This document shows, piece after piece, positions 1 to 15,200 of a stretch of 64,000 bases of DNA. Within the stretch, counting starts at the first letter, position 1. The number at the start of each line of letters is the position of its first letter. A model generated the notes under the pieces. That model saw only the letters and a list, made by a program, of their open reading frames with translations. It had not been told where the DNA came from and did no database searches. This DNA is from Salminus brasiliensis (Eukaryota; Chordata; Actinopteri; Characiformes; Bryconidae): positions 18,333,358 through 18,397,357 of the forward strand of contig NC_132887.1 in assembly GCF_030463535.1 (NCBI RefSeq). The letters run 5' to 3'. Both the position numbers and the translations under genes were made by a program.

Positions 1-133
1 CATTAATCACGTGCTAAACTCGAAGAATATGTTCCTCATGAAACAGTTGTACATGTACAATATAAAATAAAAAATATTCATTACATGAATGCTTTGGAAT
101 GTATTTATATGGACGTATGTGTGGCTGTTTCAG

Positions 134-232
134 GTCATGGAAGCTCGGCACAGCCGATAGATCGTCTAAGCCGAAGACTGATGGCCATCGAGGACGACAA
201 TGAGACTGTTGAGAAGAATTGCTCTGAGCCTG
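134..232 (+). CDS. slc24a4: slc24a4 first in-window exon (extracellular N-terminal segment)
   Basis: The segment follows a TTTCAG acceptor and ends CCT-G before GTAATT. It reads [21 protein letters not shown], which aligns with the human NCKX4 stretch RKLMAPVNGTQTAKNCTDP. NETV and NCSE are candidate N-glycosylation sequons. The split codon joins to exon 17070-17146 to give [15 protein letters not shown], matching human AIHEFPTDLFSNKER. The 16.8-kb intron after it is by far the largest in the window. Confidence 0.88.
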
Positions 233-3200
233 GTAATTCTGCTCATGCACACAATCTCTTTTCTAACACAGACTAAGTAGCCCCCACACAACATGTGATT
301 CATTCCACAGCAACCTCTGTATGTGCACTGACTCAGCACTTTATTTCATATATACTTGCTGGTACATCCAGACTCATATGACTTACTCATTGGTGTGCTG
401 TAGTTCTCTGTAACTTTAGCACTTTTCAGTTTCTCAGTATTTCACGTTTGGGTGAAAAAAGCTCAGAATAAAACATGGTGTTTTTCAGTTTACGGAGGGC
501 TTGTGGTTTACAGCACTACAGCGAATTACAATTTTTTTAGGTAATCATTTCTAAGTCTGACCAGGTAGTTCTCTCTATGTTCTCTCTGTGTCCCCTCAGC
601 ACACTGTGCATTAGTTAGTTAGCTTAAAAGATTGGAGCGGGGATAACTTTTAACCCCATATGCTCTCTCTTGCCTAGGTGTGGTGTATGTTTGGTTACAG
701 TTTGGAAGTCAGCTGAGGTAATCCAGTGTGCTTTATCGAAGGAGTAGCTGTTGAAGAGAAGAAAGCCACTAGGCTAGCATTAGGTTTTGCCTTGCACAGA
801 TACCAGTTCGCTTCCACAAATTTTGCTTTGTTGTGCACCACTTCTGAGCTCCCCTTCTGTGGACACTGGCACCGACAAAAGTTGCATGCAACCGATGCTC
901 CCTAGCAGAGATTGGAGATGATGTGCTGCTCTCCAAGCAACAACACTGTATTGTACATTTTAGGTAAATTGCAGAGGTGTAAATGTGACATTTAAATGTG
1001 AAAGATTCACTTAATGATGTTAAAAGTTTCATTCAATTAAATGTATAACAAATTTCACACATTCTGCACGGCGTAGCTGGGATTTGGACACAGTGTGTTG
1101 ATGTGGACGACCTTTAGAATGTTGATGTTTATGAATGTTAATAGGATGTTAAAGCACCCTGCAAAAGAGGTTTTCGTTGCATGACGAAAAATGGAGTAAA
1201 CCACCCAATTGTGGTTAAGGCACTGTAGCACAAAGCCTTTTGTTGCTCTCTATTTTAATCAAACGGCAACAATATACATTTGATACAACAACGTTAATAA
1301 TTACAATCATTTCTTTCATTATTAATAGTAATAAAAATAGTTCCCAAAATGGCCAAAAATCCATTAACACTACAGTGGCATCTACGAACGTGGTGCATTA
1401 ACATAGGCATAGGCATACTTGGAGCATTTTGACTTTTATCATGGCTCAGCCAATCAGATTTTAGAACCCGACCCCTATGTTTTATCAATTCAATTTTGCA
1501 CCTACTTGGGAAATGGATCTCTGCAAAGACATACTGTATGTTGGTGGTTGAACAGAGCCTTTGATGTTAGCATCTTTTAAATCAACTAAATTTCGTGTGA
1601 ATTGCTCCCTTTCCTCTAAAACCGCTCAAACGGCAAATGGAGCCGTTCCCCTGCCTCAGTCTGGCTCTAGCGGTTATTCCCCACGCCGCTGGAGAGTCAG
1701 TGTGCTGGGTGAATGCGATTATGAGCGAAGATTTGCGATCATGGGGGGGAAAGAAATCTGCTGGAGCAGGAGCTGCCTCGTGCAGAGTATAATTGGAAGG
1801 GGGGGGCGGGGGAAAGCTATTTTTAGGCTGCCTTTTTCTCCAACACCGCTATGACCCCAACAGTATCAAATGATGTTGTTTCTCTCTTACTCATCAAAAA
1901 GGAAGAAAAATGGGAGCTTGGCGGCTGGGGGTTAGAAGAAGACTCATGGCACGGGCATATAAGGTGTTTGAGAAGGGGGGGGGTTAGACTGTGCAATAGG
2001 ATACAGTGCAGTGTGTTGTGCAGTCAGAGACTGCTGATGCTTCTGTATTACTGCTCTCAGCTCTGTTGTGTGAGGGTTAGGACTGCATTTCTCAACCGTT
2101 ATTCGACTGGCCTTTGCAGTAGATCTCAGAGGATGGTTTTGTGGTTGGCCATTAGTACTAGATGAGCCCAGTGTGTTTGCTGTGTTTGTTATGAGAATGA
2201 TGGATGCTGGTTTGCTGTCATGATTATACTCTGTGGTAAACCAACTCCAGTGTCTGTACATTTTTTCCTGTGTATGTTTCTTTTCAAATGAATGTAAGTA
2301 GTTGAAATTGGAACACTGCCCACTGTATTCTGTAACACTCCTATTCATTTAATTAACATCATAAGATGTCAAAATAACAGCTTTTGTCAGGCCCAGTGTC
2401 ATTTGCAGTAGCATTTCAAAACATGAATAGCTGGTGTTGTTATATAATAGTGTAGTAGACTTAAGTCTATGTATGGAGTGACAAAACTGGGATGCACACT
2501 GGATTAAAACAGTACTACAAGAAACGAATACAAAGCGTTATACATTGTGAACTTATTTTAATCCAGTGAGGGTGATCTGGATCTGGAAAGCTAATTATTG
2601 TCACCCTGAAGACAAGGCAACTGCTTGCTGCTGGTGCTGGCCAATGTTTGTTTCCTGTCAGACTGATGAAAACTGGTCAACAAAAATGACAAACCCAGAG
2701 AGAAGTTGACAGCTTAGTGCACATCTGTATCGGACACTTTGCGTACATGAGTATATGAGTACACAATGCCCATTAAGACTGTCAGAAAAACAGGATGAAG
2801 ACTAATGTGTTAAAATGTGTAGCAATCCCCAAAATATACGGCCATTACTATTTTAAATGATCTTACTAAAAACCCTTGTATCTCCACTTTTTGACATAAG
2901 TTGGCAGTTCTTTATATTATTCCAAAATGTAGTGTTAAATGGACCAATAGAAGTCTATTCTTTTTACATTGACTTACATTTAAAGTTAATAAGCCACAAG
3001 GCTGTGGGTTACTGCAATTTTATCATGGGGAAGGATGTTATTAGTATAATGCAAAGTGGATTGCCTAAAACTTTCCTCTCCGTTATAAAATCACAGTAAC
3101 GCACAGTTTTGCGTGGTTTATTGCTGTAAAAAATGCCGGTCAACATAAAATATGAAAGTGTACAGCATAGTTCAATTCATACATTTACTTATTTATAAAA

Positions 3201-4233
3201 AATATTTACAGTAAATTATTCTTCAGTAGTGTTATCTTAAAAAAAACTTTTTTCTTTAAAAGATTTGTAATATGCTGCAGCTAACAGACTGGGTTGTAAA
3301 CAGTAACGCTTTAAAATTAAATTTATTTGTTGTGAGGTGGTCAAAGGTATGTATTTATAGTAAATTTTACAACAGGTTCTAATGCAGCTCAGCCAGTCAG
3401 ATTCTACCGGACGTATCTGTTTTATAGTTGCTTCTCTTGTAAAGTTAAAATTTTTGCATGACAGTGATGAGTTATTTTCATTATGCAATCATTATTTTCA
3501 TTATGCATAATAAAAGTTTCGATATTTATTGAGATTATTACATTTAATAACGTTACATAGAACAAGCCATGCTACAATTTAGTGACCTCATAATTCAGAG
3601 GACCAAATTACATTTGGGGAAAATGGGGTCTTGAGATCTGCATGGGGTAATGAGACAATTAAAAAAAAGAAAAACATTTTAGGGATTTATTTTTCCCATA
3701 GACTGCAAAACTATGCTGCGCCTGAGGACTGTACTGTTATGGCAAATGGTTTCAGTATACAAATAAGATCATTAACCAATCACAGTGCTATTTGGAATGC
3801 AGGCCAGTGCACCAGTGTTTTTTAATGTGTTGCAAGACATATTGCAAATATCGTACAAGACAGTATTATAATAGTATTCTTTTTAATACACAGTTCGTAT
3901 CAGGCAGTCTTTGTGAAGAGCTGTGGCTCTTCTTTCTCTGACCTGTTGTAATGGTTAAATGGTGAGCGTTTTGCAGGGTTGCATTTCAGCTTGAGTCAAG
4001 TGCAGCAGGCACAGTTGTCAGCGTAGCTTGATAGAGTCTGCCCTTTGCTTTTTTTGCTGTATGTGCCCATAATGAGCATGTGTGTGATGCTGCACGGGGC
4101 AGCCGCTCGACTGTCAGGCTCACTGGCTCAGCAGTGTGCCTCACATGCCTGTCAACATCTGAGTGTATAGATCCTACACTTACTGCTCCCAGCAAGATTG
4201 AGACTGTGAGGGGATGTGTTTGTGTGTGAGTGT

Positions 4234-4276
<43 letters not shown>

Positions 4277-6198
4277 CAAATGTATCAGGCGCAATGCATC
4301 ACAAAATGATCATTCAACATTATCAATTTTTGAATAGATCATAAATATTTGAAATAATATGCAATAAAAGATGCCCAAATTGTCCACTTCTGTGTAAATA
4401 GTTACAGTCACATTTATGTGGTCCATGCATGTTACAAATAAGTCTGTCACCACTTTAAATTAAGGTTGTAATGCATTATCAATTATGTTAATACATAATT
4501 AATTACCCACTACTTAAGGAGTGGTCAGTTGTCCATTAAGCGTTATTTATTACTTAGTAACTGATTAAGCACTTAGAAATTAGCCCTATTGAACCAAGCG
4601 TATCACCGTCGATCGATTCTCAGAGGAGCACTTTACTCGTGCACATAGACCTAGCCACAGACAAACTGTAGCTTTCTGATTGCTGAGCAATGAATTGGTG
4701 AGCGCTTGATATTATTCTGTTTAATCAGAATGATGATGAACTCAGATATGTAATTATTCTATTGAATTATTTATCTGCTTGATTGAATATATAGTTTATG
4801 AGACAGAAAAAGCTATGAATTTATTGTTTAGCTTTGTTAGATCATCTGCTGTACATATCCAAATGCAGCAACAGCAGTTGATGTACTGTTGATGTACACT
4901 TTAAACAGGAAGGGGAAAAATGGGCCTGCGGTAGTTGCGAGTTAAGACAAAGTGAGCAAGCTAACCTGAATGACCCAGTCTGCAAGATGTGCCTGAGAAT
5001 AGGCATAGCTTGAGACACCAACAAGCGCTACTATCTAAAAATGAAGCACTCGCTTTGCTTACATGGTTCCCATGAATGTATTTTGCCGGTTAAACAAACG
5101 TTTCAAATGTTTGTGGATACCGCTTCCGCTGAGGGCATTCAGCTATTTTAAGTTGCACTTGTCACTGACATAAATGTGCAAAATCACACATGCAGCTTTG
5201 TGTAGTCCCTGTATAGAAGTATTGACCCTCTGGAGCAGATAAACATAAACCTATTGGCACCATGTCTAATGCCAGGCGTGGGCAAGAAGGGTATAACGCC
5301 TCCCACCATTGAGCTGTGGATCAGTGGTGTGTTCTCCAGTGTGTGGGAGTACTTTTAGGATGAGCTGGGAAGTTGGGGATCAGATGGGGTGATCTTTACC
5401 TCACTAATGATCTTATCGCTGAACACAATCAAATTCTAACAGCAATACTCCAGTTTCAAAATGCGGTGGAACAATAGATGGTTCTTACATTCCTGTAACA
5501 GATCATGTGACAGACTATTTAAACTTCAAGGGATTAAACTCTGTAATACTGCTCTCATCTACCGGTAAATAAGTGTGAGGGCGCACACACACACACACAC
5601 ATACACACAAGAGAGATCGAGCAAAAAGAAGAGAGAAGCCAAAATCACATAAAAAACATTTAGTTTACACTTGTATTAAAGGTGGATGAGGTTCGCCTTT
5701 GATCACCTCTGATTTAGGGCTGGACAATATGACAGTTAATCGGATTGTGATCAATTTTGTTATTGTGGTACACAAAATGCTTTTCGGAGTATATTGTGGA
5801 TATCATCAGTACTTAAAGAACACTGACTAACTTCACATTTCATTACAAAAAGTGTAATCAGTCCTATTTAACTGAACAGAGTGCATCCTATTTTCAGTAA
5901 AAATCACAGTATTCAGCATGGGAGAGTATTTGGATTGTAGGGTTTTTTTTTATTCTATGCTGATGGTGCATTTTATCTACATACATTTTTATAGATTAAT
6001 ATTGTATATTGTAAAAAAATGTCTTTAAATATCGTGATATAACATTGTTACCATATCGCCCAGCTCTATTCTGAATGTGGTTGGAGTGATCCAATCATAA
6101 TCTAATCACAATGCATTCAAACAATCAAATCCAGTTGTGAGGTCAAAGATTTACACCACAATATGTTTGTAAATGTGTGTGTGTGTGTGTGTGTGTGT

Positions 6199-6239
<41 letters not shown>

Positions 6240-9200
6240 CTGGGATCTTGGCTGCCACAAGACAGCATGTGAAAGACAGGTCGAGAGGGAGAGCGAAAAA
6301 AAGATGAGAACTGTCCATCCCCATCAGCAGGCTGCTGTGCTAAAGGCTAAGCAGAGGTCATTTTTCTTGCCACAACTGAGAAATGTCTGTGTATGTGTGC
6401 AGAATTCTGATCGGGTAAACATCACTCAGATGCCCCAAAATAACTGTTATCTTCACTTTTGGGGTCTGTAGAAGCAATGGTTTGAACAGCCTGAAAGGAG
6501 AATCATCTAAGAGCAATATGTTCATTTCTTTACACTCCTACACCACACATTGCACATTAGTGTAGGTGTTAAGCTGTGACCTGTGCTCCGGGCCTGTGTG
6601 GGTATATTGAGCTGCTAACCCACGTGTGCTGTAAGAAACTGTTTTAGCTAGCGTGAGACACATCGGCACAGTGACTCGCTATGTTTGAAACTATCATGAA
6701 TAGATGAATGATGGTATTATTAATGCAGGGCTTGCTGGGTGGTGGTGTTCAGCAGGCTTACAAGGTTTTGCCTTTAGCATGTATGACAACACAGTTAATG
6801 TTTCATCTCCCACAGTAACTAGCACCTCTTTCAAAACTGGTTGTTCAACAGAAACTCTTTTTCTTTCTGCTTTAAAACATTGACATGTTTCCAGACTGTC
6901 ATCAGAGAGCTCCTTTGTCATCTTATGGCTCATAGGGCTGGCTGGTTCTGTTTGGAGAACGCAGTAGTTCCTGAGCTGCCTTCCTGCTGAACTGTGAAGA
7001 CTGAATACTGCTGGTTCACTCTTATAAAAGGAGTTTTTTTAAATGGTTGCTGGTATTCATCTATTAGGAAAATTGGTTTAAAACTTTCAATTCTGTGAAT
7101 GTTCTCGCACATCAGCAGAGAGAGCTCAACAGTCATCAATTCCATCAGTGTCAGGCTAAACAGATGGGCAGACATTAGCTCAGAAAAGGTAAAGAAATGG
7201 AATTAGTTCTGTTTAGATTTATGGAGTACAGAGGATGTGAACAGCTTATTAGAGTGCAGCTAGCAGCTAGCAGCTCCAGCAGGTCAGCCTAACTAAAAGG
7301 AGAGAGCCAGAAGGTAACACAGACAGAGGCTCCCTGAAACACAAACACACAGTAAAAGAAGTAATGCATTCCTAATTAGCAGCTCTAGGCCTGGGTGTTG
7401 GAATCAAATTTTAGTGATGATTGACAAGTAATTCGAAGATGATAATAGGCCTGTTGGGAAACAAAACTGATGGAGAACTTGAGAAGACTAATCTACTTTA
7501 CTGAGTGCTTTTTCAATGAGGCACAAAACAGGACAGCCAGTCAAAACAGAGCTCATTTACATATTACACATAAGTCTTAAACGTGAAGTGGCAGAATCCG
7601 ACTGTCTAAGAGGTAAAAGAGGTAAAGGGAGGTTGGAAAATTGTCATGTAAATAGGATTTATGACCATTTTTGGAACATAAAGTTGCATGAACGTAGAAT
7701 CTTGGAAAAGCTAGATCACTTTTCTCCTAGACCTAATAAACATGTCTTTAAATTTGCTCTGATCTTTATACGCACATCAAAACTTCATTAATATTGTGTA
7801 GGTGGCCCTACATCTCTGACCTGTCAAGGCATGGGCTCCACAAGACCTCTGAAGGTGTCCTGTGGAATCTGGCACCAAGACGTTAGCAGCATTTCGTGGC
7901 TGTCCAATGTATCCAATTGTATCTCTTAAATGGTGACTTTACAGGAGAAGGTAAAAATGTTCTTGACTTTTAATGAAGGTTAATGTAAAATAAGAGCTTA
8001 TATCAAGTAATTTAGGGCATTTCTATTGGTCTTTCTATTCTTCCAGAATTATTTACACAGTGTTCAGGGCAGTTGCAGGTTTCAATTGATGGAGAAAACT
8101 AAAAAGAACATACATGGAGATACATGTTTCTTATTGGACAGCAGCAATATACTTCAAGTTCTGCAAGTTTGTATGGTGGGGCCCCCAGGGATCAAATCAG
8201 TGAGGCCATAGGTGCCCATGACCCTGTAGCCAGTTCACCAGTTCTCTTTGGTTGGAGCACTTTTGTAAGTACTAATGACTGCGTACTACGACCCACAAGA
8301 CCGGCCTGATGTGTTGGAGATGCTCTGACCCATCTAGCCATCACAGTTTGGCCCATTTTTCCTGCTTCCAACACATCACCTTCAAGGGGCCTGACTGTTC
8401 TCGTACTGCTGTATACTTAAAGCTCTGAGTGTGACAACCATACTGCCCTACCATCGTCATTAGTGTGACCCTCAATGACAGCACTTTGAACATGTGTGAC
8501 AGTACTTTCTGTGAGCAAGCGCTATAAAAGGCATACTAGCACAGGAGCGCCTGGCGGGTATCAACAGAATGGTTACCACTTCAAGTCTCAAACGTAACTC
8601 ACTTCTCTCTGCTCTCATGGAGAAGAAATATATGCATTGATGCAGCTTCCTCATGATCCAAGACTATGGTTCACATGTTGAAAACCATTGCTTTAGGGAA
8701 CCAAAAGTTTCTGTTGCAGGATGGGGAACTGATGTGTTTTGCTGTAAACATCACTGTTATATGTTCCCAAGGAAGCTTTTGTAGTGGTTTATAGTATATT
8801 TTGGTTACCACACTGGTACATGCTGGTGACTGATAGAAGTTAATGATAATTTCATGATACTGGAATTAGTATAGCATTGGATACACACTCTGCTTATCTG
8901 CACCCTTGCAGGAACTGCTTTCTTTAGCTTAAAGAATTGCTTAGTGCTGTGATGAGTTATGTAAGATATGGTATCCATTGTAGCTCTTACATGACTGTTA
9001 TTGTGTCGAAAGATTCTTCCTGAACAATTTATTTAGTCAAATAACAGAAAATGCTCTTTTTAAATGAAAAGTTTTTATTTTTGATCATACTGGAAGGCTG
9101 ACTCTTCCACTTCCATCTAAGCGCAGACACAACTGCCAAAATGCCTCTAAGGCTCCCTCATAGATGACAGTAGAAGAGGGCAGCACTAATTATCACAGTT

Positions 9201-12200
9201 ATGTCACAGCTAGTGTGGAGGGCACGATGCAGTAACCAGCGTGAGGGTGTGAGTGTACAGCAGAGAAAACTGAGACCTCACACTTTATCACCATTTGAAA
9301 TGTGAAGTGCCACAGAAACAACTGACTAGCAGCAAGTGGTTTAATCAAAACAAGTAATTAAATTCAATTACTCGATTGTCTTTCTTGATAAATCTACAAA
9401 AACTATGTTGCCTGTGGGTTATGCATATTTAAAAATATTAACCTTCTGGTGACTCTTAAAGAAAGAAACTGTTCACACTTCAAATTATATCCAATCAAAC
9501 CAAAGGTTATAAATGCTTTGCTACAGTAAGATAATAAAGCCTGTAGAAAAGGATGTAGAAAATGATTAAACATTTCAACTTAAATTGTAACCACCATTCA
9601 GAAGTGTGGAGACATTTCTGGGTGTGTACGAAGAGGTGAGATTGGTGACAGTATATATATATATATATTTTTTTTATAGCAATGTTAGCCTAGCAACTTC
9701 TGTTCTAAACCAGAGTATCAAAATTCAGATACCAAACATATGACTGACTATGAGGAATGTAGGGAAATTGATATTTCATGTTAATCAGATTTTTTCGTCC
9801 AGTGATTCCCTGACAGAGTAAGAACTGCTACCTCTAGAATGCCATTATGTCTAAAGAAAGAGAGAAAGAGTGAGAGACAAAAAGGAAAGTGAAGAAAAGA
9901 GCTGATGTATTTGTTGGTATGGAGATGTGGGCATCTGATTTAGAGTGTGGTCTAGAGGCCATCTTGCTGATTGTAACCTGAATAAGCAAGAAACTCTGAG
10001 TGTCTGCAGACAAAATCGAAGGGTTATTTTGGGGAGCCTGTGCTCATGCATTAGAGGAGGATTTTGGTCCTGTGTCTGACTGAAAAGAAAGGGAAATTGG
10101 AAAAACAGGTATATTGAATGTAGTTTGTATTGTTATCATAATAGCAATACAAATATGTCTAACTTCAGGTGTATGAAGAGCTCACAATTAATAATGTTTA
10201 AACAGCATTAGTGCTGTGCATTATGTGAAATGTTAAAAAAAATACCATTGTACAAATAGTTTCATATGAAGTTAAATGTGACACTAATTGTCTATTACAC
10301 CATACAGGTGAAGTGAAAAACAGACATCTGTTAAGGGGTGGGATAATTTAGGCAGCAAGTAAACAGTCCAGTTCCTGAAGGTGGTGTGTTAAAAGCAGGA
10401 AAAATGGTCAGGTGTAAGGATGTGAGCAGCTTTGACAGAGGTCACATTTACATATTGTGGTCTGGTGTTCCTGGTGTGCAGTGGATAGTACCTACCAAAG
10501 TGCTCCAAGAAAGGAACCTCGTGTGAATCGATGACAGGGTGATGGGCACCGAAGGTTCATTGATGACAACAACTTACAGTACTTAAAGGATCTTCTGGTA
10601 CCAGACTGTTGGGACATTCCATTACTAGATAGCTACATTAGCATTATGTCTCCAGTAGAACCTAAAGAACTTGCTAAGACTCCTCCATCACAAAATTCCA
10701 CCAACAATGTGAGGTTGAAGGCTTGCACTTGTTTTCTCCAAGGTATGTGAAGCCAGCCAACTGCTTCTTTTCGTACTGCTACTAATGTAAACATCACTGG
10801 ACAGCTGATCGTGCTTGGAGGACAATGTTAACTGTCCATTTCTGCACATCAGCTAGCATTCAACTGTACTCATCATGCTGATGCTGAGGGGGAGGACCAA
10901 CCTACCAGCCTAAAGAGAGCAAGATCAATGCTGCCCGCATTTACAGCTAAGGAGGCCAGACCTTAATTGATAAGGTCACCACTTAAATCAGAATGCATGG
11001 AATAATCTCTCTTGTTCACATTGAAAGATTTGTGGGCACTTTGCACCCATATTGTTTTAGTTCCACTTCTTTTGGGAGGCCTATACATGATAGCCCTGTT
11101 ACACTAGAAAAGGAGCAGGGAGACAGTGGGAGTCTGTAATGGTAGTGGTATTAATTATTGATCCAGCATGCACTTTTAAAGGATCACCTGCCAGAGACTG
11201 AAGTACATTAAACATGGAGAAAAGCAGCTCCTGCAGTTTAACAGACAGAGAGGTGAATCCAGGGGCTCCTGGTCATGGTGAGAGAAGGTTCAACCTACAG
11301 ATGCTTTATGCGAACCACCTGCTCAGCTATAATTCATAGAAAATACTGCATGCTCTGATCAGTGCAATTGTGAAGGACTTGTAGAAGAGATGTGAAAGTA
11401 TGGTTACAATGAACTGTTGCTATGAACCCTTGCCTGGAGGTTATTAAACAGTCTAAGCTTACTTTCACATTAGGGCAGCATAATATAGACATAAAATGTT
11501 CGCAAAAGCTGTAGGATGTTACAAAAATACTACTGTTGTGCAAAATTAAAATACAAATAACTGCTGCATTACAATTTTAAAGCACAGTTTATGTTACAAA
11601 AACAAGCAGCTATAAACTGTAAGATCATTTACACCTTGCAATTACATGTGTTTCGTATCTGGAAATCTGGACAAAAAAGCACAGCACTCAAAATATTTTC
11701 CATTTTACTTACTGTAACTGTCCTTACAAAGGTAGTACAGCACCGGATGATCGTGACCAGTTTAGAATATTGGTTGGAATAAGGACCTAACCCTAGTTGG
11801 AATGCTATAGCCTGGATGGTAAATCTCTTGAAAGGTTCTCCCATCATCACAAGGATACGCTGGAGCTCTGTCAAAGTGACTCTCGGGTTCCTGGTCACCT
11901 CACTGGCCAAGGCCTGTCTTACCTGATTGTTCAGTTTGGCTGGGCGGCCTGGTCTCTGAAGATTCTAGGTGCTTCCAATCTTCCATTTACGAATGATGGT
12001 GGCCACTGTACTTTTAAGGACATGTAAAGCTGCAGCAATTTTTCTGAACCCTTTTCCAGATCTGAGCCTTGACACAATCCTGTTTCTGAGGTTTGCAGAG
12101 AAGACATGCACACTTGTATACATAGGATAGTCTACATTTTGATTTTTAATAAATTAGCACAAATGTCTAAAAAACGGCTTACACTTTGTTATTGTGGGCT

Positions 12201-15200
12201 GTTTTGTGTAACATTTTGTGACAAAAAATGTTCTCAATCTATTGTAGAATAAGTCTGTAAGGTAATAAAATATGGACAAGGTGAAAGGGGGCGTGCAGAC
12301 CCTCCGGTTTGACTTTATATTCCTTTATCCCCCTCCCCCCCCCCCCCCCCCCCCAAGGTTAATTTACCCACACAGTAACATGATATCATTGACATGACAT
12401 GCAGAATATAGAACAGAATCTTGCTGGGTTCAGTCCCCATAAGCCTATGTTATCATTGTGGTTAACAAAAAGAAATGATGTTTTCCAAAAGAAATAAAAT
12501 ACTAATCATGTGATTAACTAATTAAACAGCATCACAACACACCAGAGACAGTCCTAGTTGAGAGTCACTGAAAGCAGTGGATAGCTGTTATATGTGGTCC
12601 AGCATATATGACTGTGTGCTAGTTTGTGTACAGAATGTGTGTAGGTGTGTATAGGTATATGTGTGTAACTGGTATTGGCATGAGGTCTTCTTTCCCAGGA
12701 GATGACCTTGGGGCTGTCCTCTTGTCTTCTCTCCTCCTCTCTCCCCCGTTGCTGTTCTCTTTTCCTCCTCTCATGTCCTGTATGTGTGCTGGGGGTGGGG
12801 CTGTCTGTAAGTAGGGAAATGTGATCAGGGCACCAATGACTCTCCACTGCTTGATTGATGGAGCCTCTGCTGCTTATCCCTGTTGCTGCCAGCACTGAGG
12901 AGGAGGAGGATGAAGATGATGATGATGAAAAGGCTGAAAACATCATGCTGCTATCTCGAGGCCTGTTCTAGGACTCATCGTTCCTTAATGGCAAACGTTA
13001 TTAATGGCACAAGCACTTTAAAGAACACGTCCCGGTATTAAAATGAGTTGTGTCAATATGGACTTTGAAGCACGCTACTACATTTTGCTAGCAAATGAAG
13101 AAAATTGCTCTCTCCGCATCACACAGCGCACACAGGCCGCACTGAACCGACTCCAATTGTCTGTTGAGTGACAGATGGTAATATGAATTACATCCATTCC
13201 AGTGGGATGTGGGAAGCAGTAGTGTTTATGTGCTCCATGCGTCAACCTCAAACAGGGAACCCCTTCGGGCTGCCTGGGCCAGCAGCAGCGGGGCTGCCTT
13301 TGGCAGGACGGGATGATGTGGATGGGAGCCGTGACACATGGGCCCCTGTCTCTCTGGGGGTCCGAGGCACAGTGGGCCAGAGCCGTGGGCGACAGATGGA
13401 CAGAGGAGGCGTCCAAGTCCGGTTCAGGCCAGCTCAGCCCTGTGGGGCCTGCAGAGACGCAAATATGCCAGGGGACAAACCCAGGCTGGGGCCACTCCTG
13501 AAAAACATCTCCCCTGAGACTGTATTAGGTCGATGCCATCTAGTCCAGCACATTATCTCAAAAATCAGAAGCTTGCTGCAGGTGTGTTTGTGTGTCTAAC
13601 ACTGTATGTGTTTAAAGGGGCTGTCAACACTGTTAGCTACAGTTCACTGCATAAATATCCTACTGTCAGATAAAACCATTTCATTTCATCTGAGTGATCC
13701 TTTCGGCTTTGAAAGAAGTTGAAGTTGTGTCTCTTTGGCTGTCACAATGAGGGGATTTTTGTGAAGTCGTGTGACATACTGACTAAGGTCTATTTAGCTA
13801 AGCATTAAGCATTGCAGGGGCAGTGGTGGCTCAGCGGTTAGAGCGCCGGGATATCGATAACAGGGTTGTGGGTTCGATTCCCGGGCTCGGCAAGCTGCCA
13901 CTGTTGGGCCCTTGAGCAAGGCCCTTTACCCTCTCTGCTCCCCGGGCGCTGGAGTTGGCTGCCCACCGCTCTGGGTGTGTGTGTGTACTCACTGCCCCTA
14001 ACACGTGTGTGTGTGTGAGTGTGTTCACTACCAGATGGGTTAAATGCGGAGGACACATTTCGCTGTACAGTCCACACTGTACAGTGACGAATACGTGCAC
14101 CTTTATCCTTTATCCTTTATCCTTTATTATATTATTTGGTAATAGAAGTTTGTGATAACACTTTCAGCTAGAGCTGGGCAATATGACGATATTTAATCGT
14201 ATTGTGATAATTTTGTTATCGTGATAATATGCTTTCCTAAGCCTATTGAGAATACTGTTAGTGCTTAATAAACACTGATCAGCTGCAGGTTTCATTATTA
14301 ACATTGTAATTAGACTCGTTAAATTAGATGAATTGCAGCAGGTATTGAATAAAAAAATCACTCTATTCAGTACGGGAGAATATCTGATAGTTAGTTTATA
14401 AGAATCTGTTGCTACCGATGTATTTAGTCTGTGATTACATGTATTGTGATAAATATCGTATATTGCGGGGAAAAAAAAGTCTTTACATATCGTGATATAG
14501 TATTTTTACCATAGCCCAGCCCTACTTTCAGGCAATTGGCAGGCCGTTTACCTTTTAATCTCAATTTTAATCTTAATTTTAAGTCACACTTTTGGCTAGT
14601 TTTGCAACTCTGGAGACTGTTCCCTTATTGTAGAGCCTAGAGAAAATGCAGTCTTTGTAATTCAAACTATTAAAAATTTTTGGCCGAAAAATTGAACAAT
14701 TACGTCAGTGGTTCTGTGTCAAGCAGATGAATCACTCAACTCCCAAGAATCACTGATATGGAGTGGTGTAAATTTCTTCGTAAAGTACCAATTTTTTTTT
14801 GCAGTAGGAGGCTATACCATTTGCGGTGCTAAGCTTGTGATTTGTGGAACATAAGAATCCGGTAGGAATCCAGTGTCCCACGCTGTTTTTGTTCAACTCC
14901 TGGAAATGTTGGACTAATAGCATCTGGATCAATGTAGCATCTGGAGTAAAAGAGCTCAGAATTCTCTAATACTAGACAGCAGAAAGTTGCAGTCCATTTT
15001 TCTGGACAGTGGTTGGTTGTCTTGCCCTTCCCATTGCAGAGTAGGGTCTGATTCACTGGCCAGGCACATCATACTACACCAAAAAGAATCCTACTTGTTA
15101 ACATGAGCAAAAGGTAAATCACTGTGCTACTAATGTAAACGTAAGTGGATTTAAAACTTGAGCATGCAACTATTTGACTCCATAATTCCTCTTTAATTAC

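Larger units (their letters stand above)
6240..11789. other. slc24a4 intron 2, middle part outside listed transposons
   Basis: Apart from the two T1 Tc1 fragments it shows no exon. A phrase TTTCAATGAGGCACAAAACA near 7511 recurs in altered form near 18898 (TTTTGAATGAGGTACAATAC), so a further old repeat family is likely. A short (TA)n/T tract is at 9652-9677. Confidence 0.5.

Noticed and set aside
6163..6471. 102-codon ORF rich in Cys-Val
   Set aside because: Its first third is translated (GT)n microsatellite; the rest has no family resemblance.
12554..12946. 130-codon reverse ORF with poly-serine
   Set aside because: The serine run comes from a GAT/GAG repeat; the rest is low-complexity intron sequence.
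13168..13599. 143-codon forward ORF in slc24a4 intron 2
   Set aside because: It sits in a GC-rich block with overlapping open frames on the other strand, has no recognisable domain, and no splice links to slc24a4.
13815..13890. Functional tRNA gene
   Set aside because: A- and B-box-like motifs are present, but there is no paired acceptor stem, and the block continues into a SINE body with a TTTATCC tail.
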